The notes beneath the pieces were generated by a model. That model had not been told where the DNA came from, did no database searches, and worked only from the letters and a program-made list of their open reading frames with translations. A stretch of 12,439 nucleotides of DNA, taken from JAUREX01 sp044356825. Its GTDB lineage: Bacteria > Pseudomonadota > Alphaproteobacteria > Rhodobacterales > Rhodobacteraceae. The stretch covers positions 1 through 12,439 of the forward strand of contig JBIKVM010000065.1 in NCBI GenBank assembly GCA_044356825.1, read 5' to 3'. Below, piece by piece: positions 6,965 through 12,439 of the stretch (position 1 is its first letter; the number at the start of each line of letters is the position of its first letter). A program made the translations under genes and the position numbers.

Positions 6965-7180
6965 TCAGAGCCCCTTGGCCGTCGTCACCCGAACCTGCCG
7001 CACGATCCGCCGCCCCTCGGCCGCCGCGATGTCGCGATCCAACGCCTCGATGCCCCGGTCGATCTCGGCGACCGAGCGATACTCCACCGTCTTGCCGTCA
7101 TAACTCACCCGCGCCACGCCCGAGGCACGCTGCGCAGAGAGCGCCTCGCGGCGAGCGCGGAGGTCGGTGATCGTCAGCAT
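6965..7180 (-). CDS. Head-tail joining protein, gpW family
   Basis: Protein of 71 residues, the size of lambda W (68). It begins with a helix (MLTITDLRARREALSAQRAS), a short beta hairpin (VARVSYDGKTVEYRSVAE) and a second helix (EIDRGIEALDRDIAAAEGRR), the alpha-beta-beta-alpha plan of gpW. gpW binds the portal vertex after packaging and is needed before FII can attach. An AGGACA ribosome binding site lies about seven bases upstream. In lambda this gene follows terminase directly. Here a plus-strand gene of nearly 0.9 kb has been placed between them, so any transcript from terminase to gpW must run antisense through that gene unless a promoter in 7181-7270 serves gpW. Confidence 0.87.
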   Translation of the reverse strand: MLTITDLRARREALSAQRASGVARVSYDGKTVEYRSVAEIDRGIEALDRDIAAAEGRRIVRQVRVTTAKGL

Positions 7181-7270
7181 GGTGATGTCCTGTCCATCCG
7201 CAGCCCGGTGGCGAAGCCCCGGCGCCTTCTATAGATGTCGTGGGCGAGACACCGAGCCGGGGGCCATGCC

Positions 7271-8155
<885 letters not shown>

Positions 8156-8172
8156 CCGGGCCTCGCTCTGCT

Positions 8173-10149
8173 TCACCCCATATAACTCGACCGCACCGTC
8201 CGCCGCCGAGCGGATGGGCGCGTGGAAGCCGCCCCACCCTTGGCTGGGGCAGGCGCCAAGGCGCCGGTTTCCACCACGAGGGACCGCTCCATCTCCTGCC
8301 AGCGCGCCTCAGACCAGCGGTCTGCCCCGAGGATCCAGGCGGCAGCGCGCGCATAGACGCGGGCGTCGAGCGCCTCGTTCCTCTCGCGCAGCTTTTGCCA
8401 TTCGAGTTTCGCGAAGCCGCGCTTGTTCTTGACCGTGACGAGCTGCTCGGCCGTCAGCTGCTTCAACCATTCAGCGTCGACCCAGCCCGGCAGATGGAGA
8501 AAGCCGGGAGGGAAACTCTCCCCACCCGCCGGGCTGGCTTCCGGCGGCTCGAGCCGCAGGAAACGATAGGTCTCGGCTTTGAACGTCGAGGTCGCCACCG
8601 ACCACAGACGCGCGCCGCGACGCAAACGCTTGCCCCCCACCGTGGCATCGACAAATGTCGGCCCCGTGACAGGGCTTGCGCGGTTGAAGCCTTCGAGCCC
8701 CTTGATCGGGGCCACCTGCCCAAATCCGACCTGCCGCGCCCAGGCGTAGACGGCGGCCGTCTCGTAGCCCGTGTCGATTGCGAGCCGCGCAATCGTCATC
8801 GGCGTGCCACTGGCGTGGGCCCAGGTCCGGCCCAGGAGGTCGGTCAGTTTCTGCCAGCACGCCTGCTCGCCCGGACCACCGTCGATGACAATGTGATCAA
8901 TGAGCCAGCTTTGCAGGCCCTTGCCCCAGGCCCAGACATCGACCTCGATCCGATCCTTCTGCACGTCGGCCCCAGCGGTCAGGAACAACCCGCCCGCCGG
9001 CACCGTGCCCGCGCGCCAATCCTCCTTGAGGCCCTGTAGCCGCTGCCAGTCCGGGGCCTCGCCGCTTTCCATCCAGGTCTCGCCCAGCGAGGTGTTGACG
9101 AAGGTCTTCATCGTCTCGTCCCCGCCAGCGCGCGCCGACAGAAACGCCTTGGCCATGGCCTCGAGCCGTACCCACGGCGAATAGATCTCGTTCAGATGGA
9201 AGCCCGCGGTCCCATTGAACGGCGCGTCCGCGATCCAGCGTCCCTTCGAGACTGTAGCCCAGCGGGTCTCATCCTTCCAGGCGGCGTCGCAGTCCGCGCA
9301 GTGGTAGCGCGCGGTTTCTGGGCGATGGCCGCCAGCTTCATCCTTGTCCCATTTGACCTGCCCCCAGATCAGCACCTGTTCCGAGCCACATGCGGGGCAC
9401 GGCACCCAGAAACGGCGCTGGTCGCTCTCCTCGAATGCCGCCTCGATCCGGCTGGCGCCCTTGTTCGTCGGCGTCGAGACCAGCACGATCTTGCGGTTCC
9501 AGAATGTCACCGTCCGCTTCTTGGCGAGGTTGACCGGGTCGCCCTCGGCCCCCGCGCTGAACGGATAGCGGTCGACCTCGTCGCAGAGGAGCAAGCGGAT
9601 CGGTCGGCTCGCAAGCCCCGAGGGCGCGTTGGCGCCCACGATCGTCAGATGCCCGCCCGGAAACCGCTTGTGCAGGATCTTGTTGTTGCCGTCCCGCGAC
9701 CTGGGATCGGCGATCTTGCCCTGCAGGCAGGGCGTGTCCCGCGCCATCGGCGAGAAGCGGTCCTTCGACCAGGTTTCCGCGTCGCGCTCGGTCGGCATCA
9801 CCACCATGATCGGCGCCGGATCGTGGTCGATGTGATAGCCGACCATATTGAGGATCGACTCCGACTTGCCGATTTGACTGCTCGACATGATCACGACGGT
9901 TTCGGCCGCCGGATCCGAGATCGCATCCATGATCCCGCGCTGGTATTCCGCGCGGCTCGTGCGCCATTGGCCAGGCTCGGCGCTGGCCTCAGAGCTCAGC
10001 CGACGGTTCTGATCGGCCCAGTCGCTGATTGTCAGGTCCGGCGGCGGCTTCAGCACCGCCAGCGCTTTCGCCACCGTCCGCTTCAGGATCGCTGACCCCT
10101 GCAAGGTCAATATCGGCTTCGAGTTCAATGTCTGGCTGCGCGAGATCAT
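8173..10149 (-). CDS. Terminase large subunit, lambda gpA family
   Basis: Protein of up to 658 residues (lambda A: 641). The family opening PPPDLTISDWADQNRRLSSEAS (near 35-56) is followed by the packaging ATPase: Walker A SSSQIGKS at 89-96, Walker B LLLCDE at 186-191 and the coupling motif STPT at 225-228. A zinc-ribbon-like insert has Cys251, Cys254, Cys284 and Cys287. The nuclease domain starts at TAGADVQKDRIEVDVW (Asp395), continues with LAIDTGYET (Asp459) and ends with a helical region near DARVYARAAAW. It cuts concatemers and drives DNA into the procapsid. The first ATG (10149) gives a 161-base overlap with the small subunit; a GTG at 10074 would reduce this to 86 bases and still keep the conserved domain, so the exact start is uncertain. 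All catalytic motifs are intact. Confidence 0.93.
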   Translation of the reverse strand: MISRSQTLNSKPILTLQGSAILKRTVAKALAVLKPPPDLTISDWADQNRRLSSEASAEPGQWRTSRAEYQRGIMDAISDPAAETVVIMSSSQIGKSESILNMVGYHIDHDPAPIMVVMPTERDAETWSKDRFSPMARDTPCLQGKIADPRSRDGNNKILHKRFPGGHLTIVGANAPSGLASRPIRLLLCDEVDRYPFSAGAEGDPVNLAKKRTVTFWNRKIVLVSTPTNKGASRIEAAFEESDQRRFWVPCPACGSEQVLIWGQVKWDKDEAGGHRPETARYHCADCDAAWKDETRWATVSKGRWIADAPFNGTAGFHLNEIYSPWVRLEAMAKAFLSARAGGDETMKTFVNTSLGETWMESGEAPDWQRLQGLKEDWRAGTVPAGGLFLTAGADVQKDRIEVDVWAWGKGLQSWLIDHIVIDGGPGEQACWQKLTDLLGRTWAHASGTPMTIARLAIDTGYETAAVYAWARQVGFGQVAPIKGLEGFNRASPVTGPTFVDATVGGKRLRRGARLWSVATSTFKAETYRFLRLEPPEASPAGGESFPPGFLHLPGWVDAEWLKQLTAEQLVTVKNKRGFAKLEWQKLRERNEALDARVYARAAAWILGADRWSEARWQEMERSLVVETGALAPAPAKGGAASTRPSARRRTVRSSYMG

Positions 10150-10585
10150 CGAGCACCTCGCGGATGGCGGCGCGGATCAGGTTCCGGGTGTCTCCGACGG
10201 TTGATTGTTCAAAGGCCTGCGGGGCCAGCCGGTCAGGCAGGGCCAGCAGACGGGTGCGCAAGAGCGCCAACACCGCGATCCAAGCCGCCTCGATCTGGTC
10301 GGCCGCGATCAGGGAACGGCGCCTTTCCTCGGCCTCCATTTCGGCGAGGTCGGCCCGCGCCCGGATGAAGCGCGCGCGTTCCGCGGCATAGTCTGGCGCA
10401 CCCGCCTGGGCCTTCAGCGCCTGATCGCGCAGGTAGCGGACATAGCCGCGCACGGAGCCGACCAGGTCATATTGGCCGCGTTCGGCCTTCGGGATCACGC
10501 CCTCGCGGCTCAGTTGTTGGACCCGCCGTTCCGAGAGGTCCAGAAGCCGCGCGATGACACCGATGGGCTGGGTCGCTGCCGACAT
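9989..10585 (-). CDS. Terminase small subunit, Nu1-like
   Basis: Protein of 198 residues (lambda Nu1: 181). Residues 7-45 form a winged helix-turn-helix (IGVIARLLDLSERRVQQLSREG then VIPKAERGQYDLVGSVRGYV), the DNA-recognition fold of Nu1. A long charged helix follows (YAAERARFIRARADLAEMEAEE), then the oligomerisation region with LLRTRLLALPDRLAPQAF and LIRAAIREVLDDL. It would recognise the packaging site and load the large subunit. The C-terminal 50 residues are low-complexity, rich in Ala, Gly, Glu and Asp, and overlap the large-subunit gene by up to 161 bases. The ATG at 10585 has AGAGGA just upstream. Upstream is a 116-base gap from which a plus-strand gene block departs divergently. Confidence 0.87.
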   Translation of the reverse strand: MSAATQPIGVIARLLDLSERRVQQLSREGVIPKAERGQYDLVGSVRGYVRYLRDQALKAQAGAPDYAAERARFIRARADLAEMEAEERRRSLIAADQIEAAWIAVLALLRTRLLALPDRLAPQAFEQSTVGDTRNLIRAAIREVLDDLAQPDIELEADIDLAGVSDPEADGGESAGGAEAAAGPDNQRLGRSEPSAEL

Positions 10586-10701
10586 GCGCGATCCTCTCGC
10601 ATTCGAATATCCGTATGGAATCGCGTCTTATTTGCTGGATAAGCCGGGGAACCAGAGCGAAGCTGTTCGCGTAAAGCCGACACAGGTGAGGACGCATCCC
10701 G
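10586..10701. promoter_or_regulatory. Divergent intergenic region, possible control site
   Basis: This 116-base gap separates the minus-strand terminase operon from the plus-strand gene at 10702 and is visibly richer in A/T (10600-10645) than its surroundings. It holds a perfect 8-base palindrome ATTCGAAT (10601-10608) and a hairpin with arms GCGAA/TTCGC (10657-10670). Start sites for both directions are expected here, but no box pair with good spacing could be fixed. Confidence 0.3.
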
Positions 10702-10914
10702 ATGAGCCCCCGCGCGACAGCCCAAGACGCCTTCATCGCAAGGAAGGTGGCGATCGACGCCATGCTCGCTCGGCTGCGAGCGCTCAGCGACGCAAACTTC
10801 AACACCGACCCTGACGCCCTGCACTGGGGCCATGTCGGCAACCTCGACCATTACGCCGAGCTTCTGAAGCGTATCACTGACAGCGCCTTCAACGAAGGCG
10901 AGCACGCGGAGTAA
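10702..10914 (+). CDS. Small protein of unknown function
   Basis: Protein of 70 residues that I do not recognise as a named family. It is predicted helical: a first amphipathic helix (QDAFIARKVAIDAMLARLRA), then a loop DPDALHWGHVGNLDHYAE with His, Trp and Gly, and a closing helix LLKRITDSAFNEGEHAE. No signal peptide, membrane span or metal motif is evident. The start is supported by GAGGA nine bases upstream. It ends five bases before the next plus-strand gene, so the two are probably one operon. It lies between the small terminase and a toxin-antitoxin pair, on the strand opposite the phage genes, and is probably cargo. Confidence 0.7.
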   Translation: MSPRATAQDAFIARKVAIDAMLARLRALSDANFNTDPDALHWGHVGNLDHYAELLKRITDSAFNEGEHAE

Positions 10915-10919
10915 ACCCC

Positions 10920-11138
10920 ATGGAAAGCACCAGCATCCGCCTGCCCATCCGCAACCTCCCCGAACAGTTCGACCGCAGCCGCATCCCCGTCGTCCTCGAC
11001 GAGATCGCAATGGCCTTGATCGACGATGGCGGCGTCTACGCCAAAACATCTGCGGACAGCTTCATCATCAAGATCGAAGTGCCAACGCATCAGCTGATGG
11101 ATACCGCCAGTTGCCTGAAGAGCCTCGGCCTGATCTAG
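10920..11138 (+). CDS. Small protein of unknown function
   Basis: Protein of 72 residues, unrecognised. Its order is a strand (SIRLPIRNLPEQFD), a helix (PVVLDEIAMALIDDGG), a strand pair (VYAKTSADSFIIKIEVP) and a C-terminal helix (HQLMDTASCLKSLGLI), consistent with a small alpha/beta domain. The ATG is preceded by GGAG eight bases upstream, within the end of the gene at 10702-10914, suggesting coupled translation. Two hairpins follow its stop (11145-11183). Nothing in the sequence indicates an enzyme. A small regulator or an inhibitor of a host system would fit the size, but that is a guess. Confidence 0.7.
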   Translation: MESTSIRLPIRNLPEQFDRSRIPVVLDEIAMALIDDGGVYAKTSADSFIIKIEVPTHQLMDTASCLKSLGLI

Positions 11139-11144
11139 CTGTGC

Positions 11145-11183
11145 TGCCCCTCAACCGGGGCATGCGCGCTACGCTGAGCGTAG
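11145..11183. terminator. Tandem hairpins, possible terminator
   Basis: Two perfect inverted repeats lie side by side after the stop at 11138: TGCCCC/GGGGCA with a 6-base loop (11145-11162) and CTACGC/GCGTAG with a 3-base loop (11169-11183). They could end the transcript of the two small genes and insulate the following toxin-antitoxin promoter. No run of T follows either stem, so a classical intrinsic terminator is not proven. Confidence 0.35.
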
Positions 11184-11190
11184 GCACCTC

Positions 11191-11237
11191 TCGACGCGCA
11201 TCGATATTCGCGCTATATTAGCACTGAATTCGATGCG
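11191..11237 (+). promoter_or_regulatory. Promoter and large operator of the Phd-type toxin-antitoxin pair
   Basis: A -35 box TCGACG (11191-11196) and a -10 box TATATT (11214-11219) are spaced by 17 bases. A perfect inverted repeat, CGCATCGA (11197-11204) and TCGATGCG (11230-11237), encloses the -10 box with a 25-base centre; allowing one bulged base the arms extend to 12 bases (ATTC/GAAT). Phd/YefM antitoxins repress by binding palindromes over their promoter, so this is a probable autoregulatory site. The antitoxin ribosome binding site GGGAGG follows at 11242-11247. Confidence 0.6.
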
Positions 11238-11253
11238 ATCTGGGAGGTCTGCC

Positions 11254-11520
11254 ATGAACATCACCAAGGACATCAGCCCGCTGACCGAGTTCAAGCGCGA
11301 CACCGCGCGCATGATTGCCCAGATCAAGGAAACCGGGCGGCCGCAGATCCTGACCGTGAACGGCAAGCCCTCCGTCGTCGTGATGGATGCGGCCGCGTGG
11401 CAGGAGATGCAGGACCAGCTCGACCATGCCGAAACCGTCGCGGGGATCCGCAAGGGGCTGACGCAGGCCCGCGCAGGTGAGGGCACCGATGCGAACACGT
11501 TCTTCGACGGCCTCGCCTAG
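11254..11520 (+). CDS. Phd/YefM-family antitoxin
   Basis: Protein of 88 residues. The N-terminal domain is typical of Phd/YefM: DISPLTEFKRDTARMIAQIK, then the hallmark TGRPQILTVNGKPSVVVMDAAAW followed by a helix QEMQDQLDHAETVAGIRKGL. The rest is flexible and acidic (GEGTDANTFFDGLA), the part that folds onto the toxin. The start at 11254 is preferred over an upstream ATG at 11233 because a strong GGGAGG lies seven bases ahead and the upstream one falls within the operator. The gene is 17 bases from the toxin's probable ATG (five from an alternative TTG). It represses its own promoter through the palindrome upstream, by analogy with the family. Confidence 0.9.
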   Translation: MNITKDISPLTEFKRDTARMIAQIKETGRPQILTVNGKPSVVVMDAAAWQEMQDQLDHAETVAGIRKGLTQARAGEGTDANTFFDGLA

Positions 11521-11537
11521 TCGAATTGACCGCCGAG

Positions 11538-11849
11538 ATGAACGACGCGCTGCCCGTGATCATCACGCCGAACGCGGCGGATGATCTGACTGCATCATGG
11601 ACCTGGCTGCGGAATCGCAACCCAAGGGCGGCCGAGGATTGGCTTGCGGGTATCCGCGAGACCATTCTTGCTCTTGGCGAAATGCCCGAGGCCCATCCCA
11701 TCGCGCCCGAGGCGCGCGAGTTCGATCAGCCGATCCGACGGGCGCTTTACGGCAAGGCAACGCGCTGGCGGATTTACTATGCTGTCAACGATGGGGCGGT
11801 GCAGGTCCTCCATGTCCGCCACGGCCGCCGAAGTGACTGGCAACCCTGA
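11538..11849 (+). CDS. RelE/ParE-superfamily toxin
   Basis: Protein of 103 residues from the ATG at 11538; a TTG at 11526 would add four residues, and neither has a strong ribosome binding site. The order of elements is that of the RelE/ParE toxins: strand and helix (VIITPNAADDLTASWTWL), helix (PRAAEDWLAGIRETILALGE), a loop with PEAHPIAPEA, then strands RALYGKATRWRIYYAV and VQVLHVRHGRRSDWQP. The VLHVRHGRR ending is the conserved family signature and carries residues often needed for activity. It pairs with the Phd-type antitoxin just upstream. Target (mRNA or gyrase) is not decidable from sequence. The last 65 bases overlap, in antisense, the end of the membrane protein gene on the other strand. 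Confidence 0.87.
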   Translation: MNDALPVIITPNAADDLTASWTWLRNRNPRAAEDWLAGIRETILALGEMPEAHPIAPEAREFDQPIRRALYGKATRWRIYYAVNDGAVQVLHVRHGRRSDWQP

Positions 11850-12051
11850 CGGCCTCAAACACCCGCCGCAGCAGGAACGAGCGAGCCAAGCTCACGATCG
11901 TGAAGATCCCGCCCATGGCGAGGTTTTGTCCCAGCGACGTGTGCAGCCCGAAGATCGGAAAGATCAGGATCTGCGTGACGACCGCGACCCCGTAGCCGAC
12001 GGCGACATTCGTGATCGCTTCGGCAAGCGACATGAGGCGGGATTGTTTCAT
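11785..12051 (-). CDS. Small membrane protein, DUF7220-like
   Basis: Protein of 88 residues with two hydrophobic spans: about 14-35 (NVAVGYGVAVVTQILIFPIF) and 42-60 (NLAMGGIFTIVSLARSFLL). It reads as a two-pass inner-membrane protein with a positive end RRVFEAVR. I recognise the type as DUF7220, frequent in prophages of this bacterial group next to a methyltransferase; function unknown. Its ATG overlaps the methyltransferase stop (ATGA at 12048-12051), so they are co-translated. The recognisable protein ends near residue 69; the remaining 20 residues (ASHFGGRGGHGG...) are read entirely antisense to the toxin gene and look like an accidental extension to the next stop. Confidence 0.75.
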   Translation of the reverse strand: MKQSRLMSLAEAITNVAVGYGVAVVTQILIFPIFGLHTSLGQNLAMGGIFTIVSLARSFLLRRVFEAVRVASHFGGRGGHGGPAPPHR

Positions 12052-12439
12052 GTGCCCCCGCGTTCCGCCTTCAATGCGTCGAAGGTCTGCTCGCCACCTT
12101 CAAGAATGGCCTGCTTGCCGGTGAATTTCTGCCAGCGCTGGACGGCGACGTCGACGTAAGCCGGGTTCAATTCAATGCCGAGGCAAACGCGGCCCGTGGT
12201 CTCGGCGGCGATCAGAGTGGTACCCGACCCCATGAAAGGCTCGTAGACCGCCTGACCCGGACTCGAGTTGTTCAGGATCGGCCGGCGCATGCATTCCACC
12301 GGCTTCTGCGTCCCGTGGACGGTCTTTTCGTCCTGATCCTTGTTGGCAATCTGCCAAAGCGTGGTCTGCTTGCGATCCCCGGCCCAGTGGCCCTTGCCGG
12401 ATTTGCGCACAGCATACCAAGCGGGCTCGTGCTGCCAGT
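12048..12439 (-). CDS. Phage DNA methyltransferase, C-terminal part
   Basis: The frame is open to the right edge; 129 codons are visible, beginning WQHEPAWYAVRKSGKGHW and ending at the TGA at 12048. The AdoMet-binding motif I is clear: FMGSGTTLIAAETTGR, followed by the acidic loop GIELNPAYVDVAVQRW, and before it the family signature HGTQKPVECMRRPI. Motif I near the C-terminus means a permuted (beta-class) amino-methyltransferase, which modifies adenine N6 or cytosine N4; the catalytic DPPY-type motif would lie outside the window. In related prophages this domain is often fused to an N-terminal ParB-like domain, which cannot be seen here. A role in protecting phage DNA from restriction, or in host gene control, is inferred. 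Confidence 0.88.
   Translation of the reverse strand, partial: WQHEPAWYAVRKSGKGHWAGDRKQTTLWQIANKDQDEKTVHGTQKPVECMRRPILNNSSPGQAVYEPFMGSGTTLIAAETTGRVCLGIELNPAYVDVAVQRWQKFTGKQAILEGGEQTFDALKAERGGT

Noticed and set aside
7207..7235. A TATAGA box ahead of the SEC-C gene as a promoter
   Set aside because: The -10-like box is reasonable, but no -35-like sequence lies at the right distance, so it is not listed as a feature.
9196..10095. A 299-codon plus-strand open frame opposite terminase
   Set aside because: Antisense shadow of the ATPase domain; no recognisable features.

Overview
The window is a stretch of lambda-type prophage in a GC-rich alphaproteobacterium, most likely a member of the Rhodobacteraceae (Paracoccus/Rhodobacter relatives). 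That assignment rests on overall protein style, on a DUF6441-like and a DUF7220-like gene, and on high GC; no chromosomal marker gene or attachment site is visible, so the host is an inference.

The backbone runs on the minus strand, right to left, in the lambda order. It starts with an edge-truncated DNA methyltransferase (12439-12048) and a small membrane protein (12051-11785). Then come terminase small subunit (10585-9989), terminase large subunit (10149-8173), gpW head-tail joiner (7180-6965), portal (6960-5407), ClpP-fold head maturation protease (5402-4314), gpD-like decoration protein (4307-3936), gpE-like major capsid protein (3911-2898), gpFII-like connector (2898-2554), a DUF6441/gpZ-position minor tail protein (2538-1912) and a tail-terminator-like protein in the gpU position that runs off the left edge (417-1). 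Spacing is tight, with stop/start overlaps or gaps of a few bases, as in a single late operon. Together these genes would package DNA, build and mature the procapsid and attach the tail.

This backbone is broken by cargo in three places. (1) Between gpZ and gpU positions sit two toxin-antitoxin modules: a ParD/ParE pair on the minus strand (1851-1250) and a ribbon-helix-helix/RelE-ParE-type pair on the plus strand (505-1067). Between the two modules is a decayed, frameshifted copy of the start of the tail gene (1217-1128). (2) Between terminase and gpW lies a plus-strand DUF1186-like protein with a C-terminal SEC-C zinc motif (7271-8155). (3) Between the membrane protein and the small terminase is a plus-strand block (10702-11849) with two unrecognised small genes and a Phd/YefM-RelE/ParE-type toxin-antitoxin pair with a clear promoter and operator.

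The most notable points are three different toxin-antitoxin modules in 12.4 kb, each at a seam of the phage map; the duplicated tail-gene start that marks one seam as a recombination scar; and the antisense SEC-C cargo gene inside the packaging operon. No rRNA, tRNA, CRISPR array, insertion sequence or att site was found. No gap between genes exceeds 300 bases.
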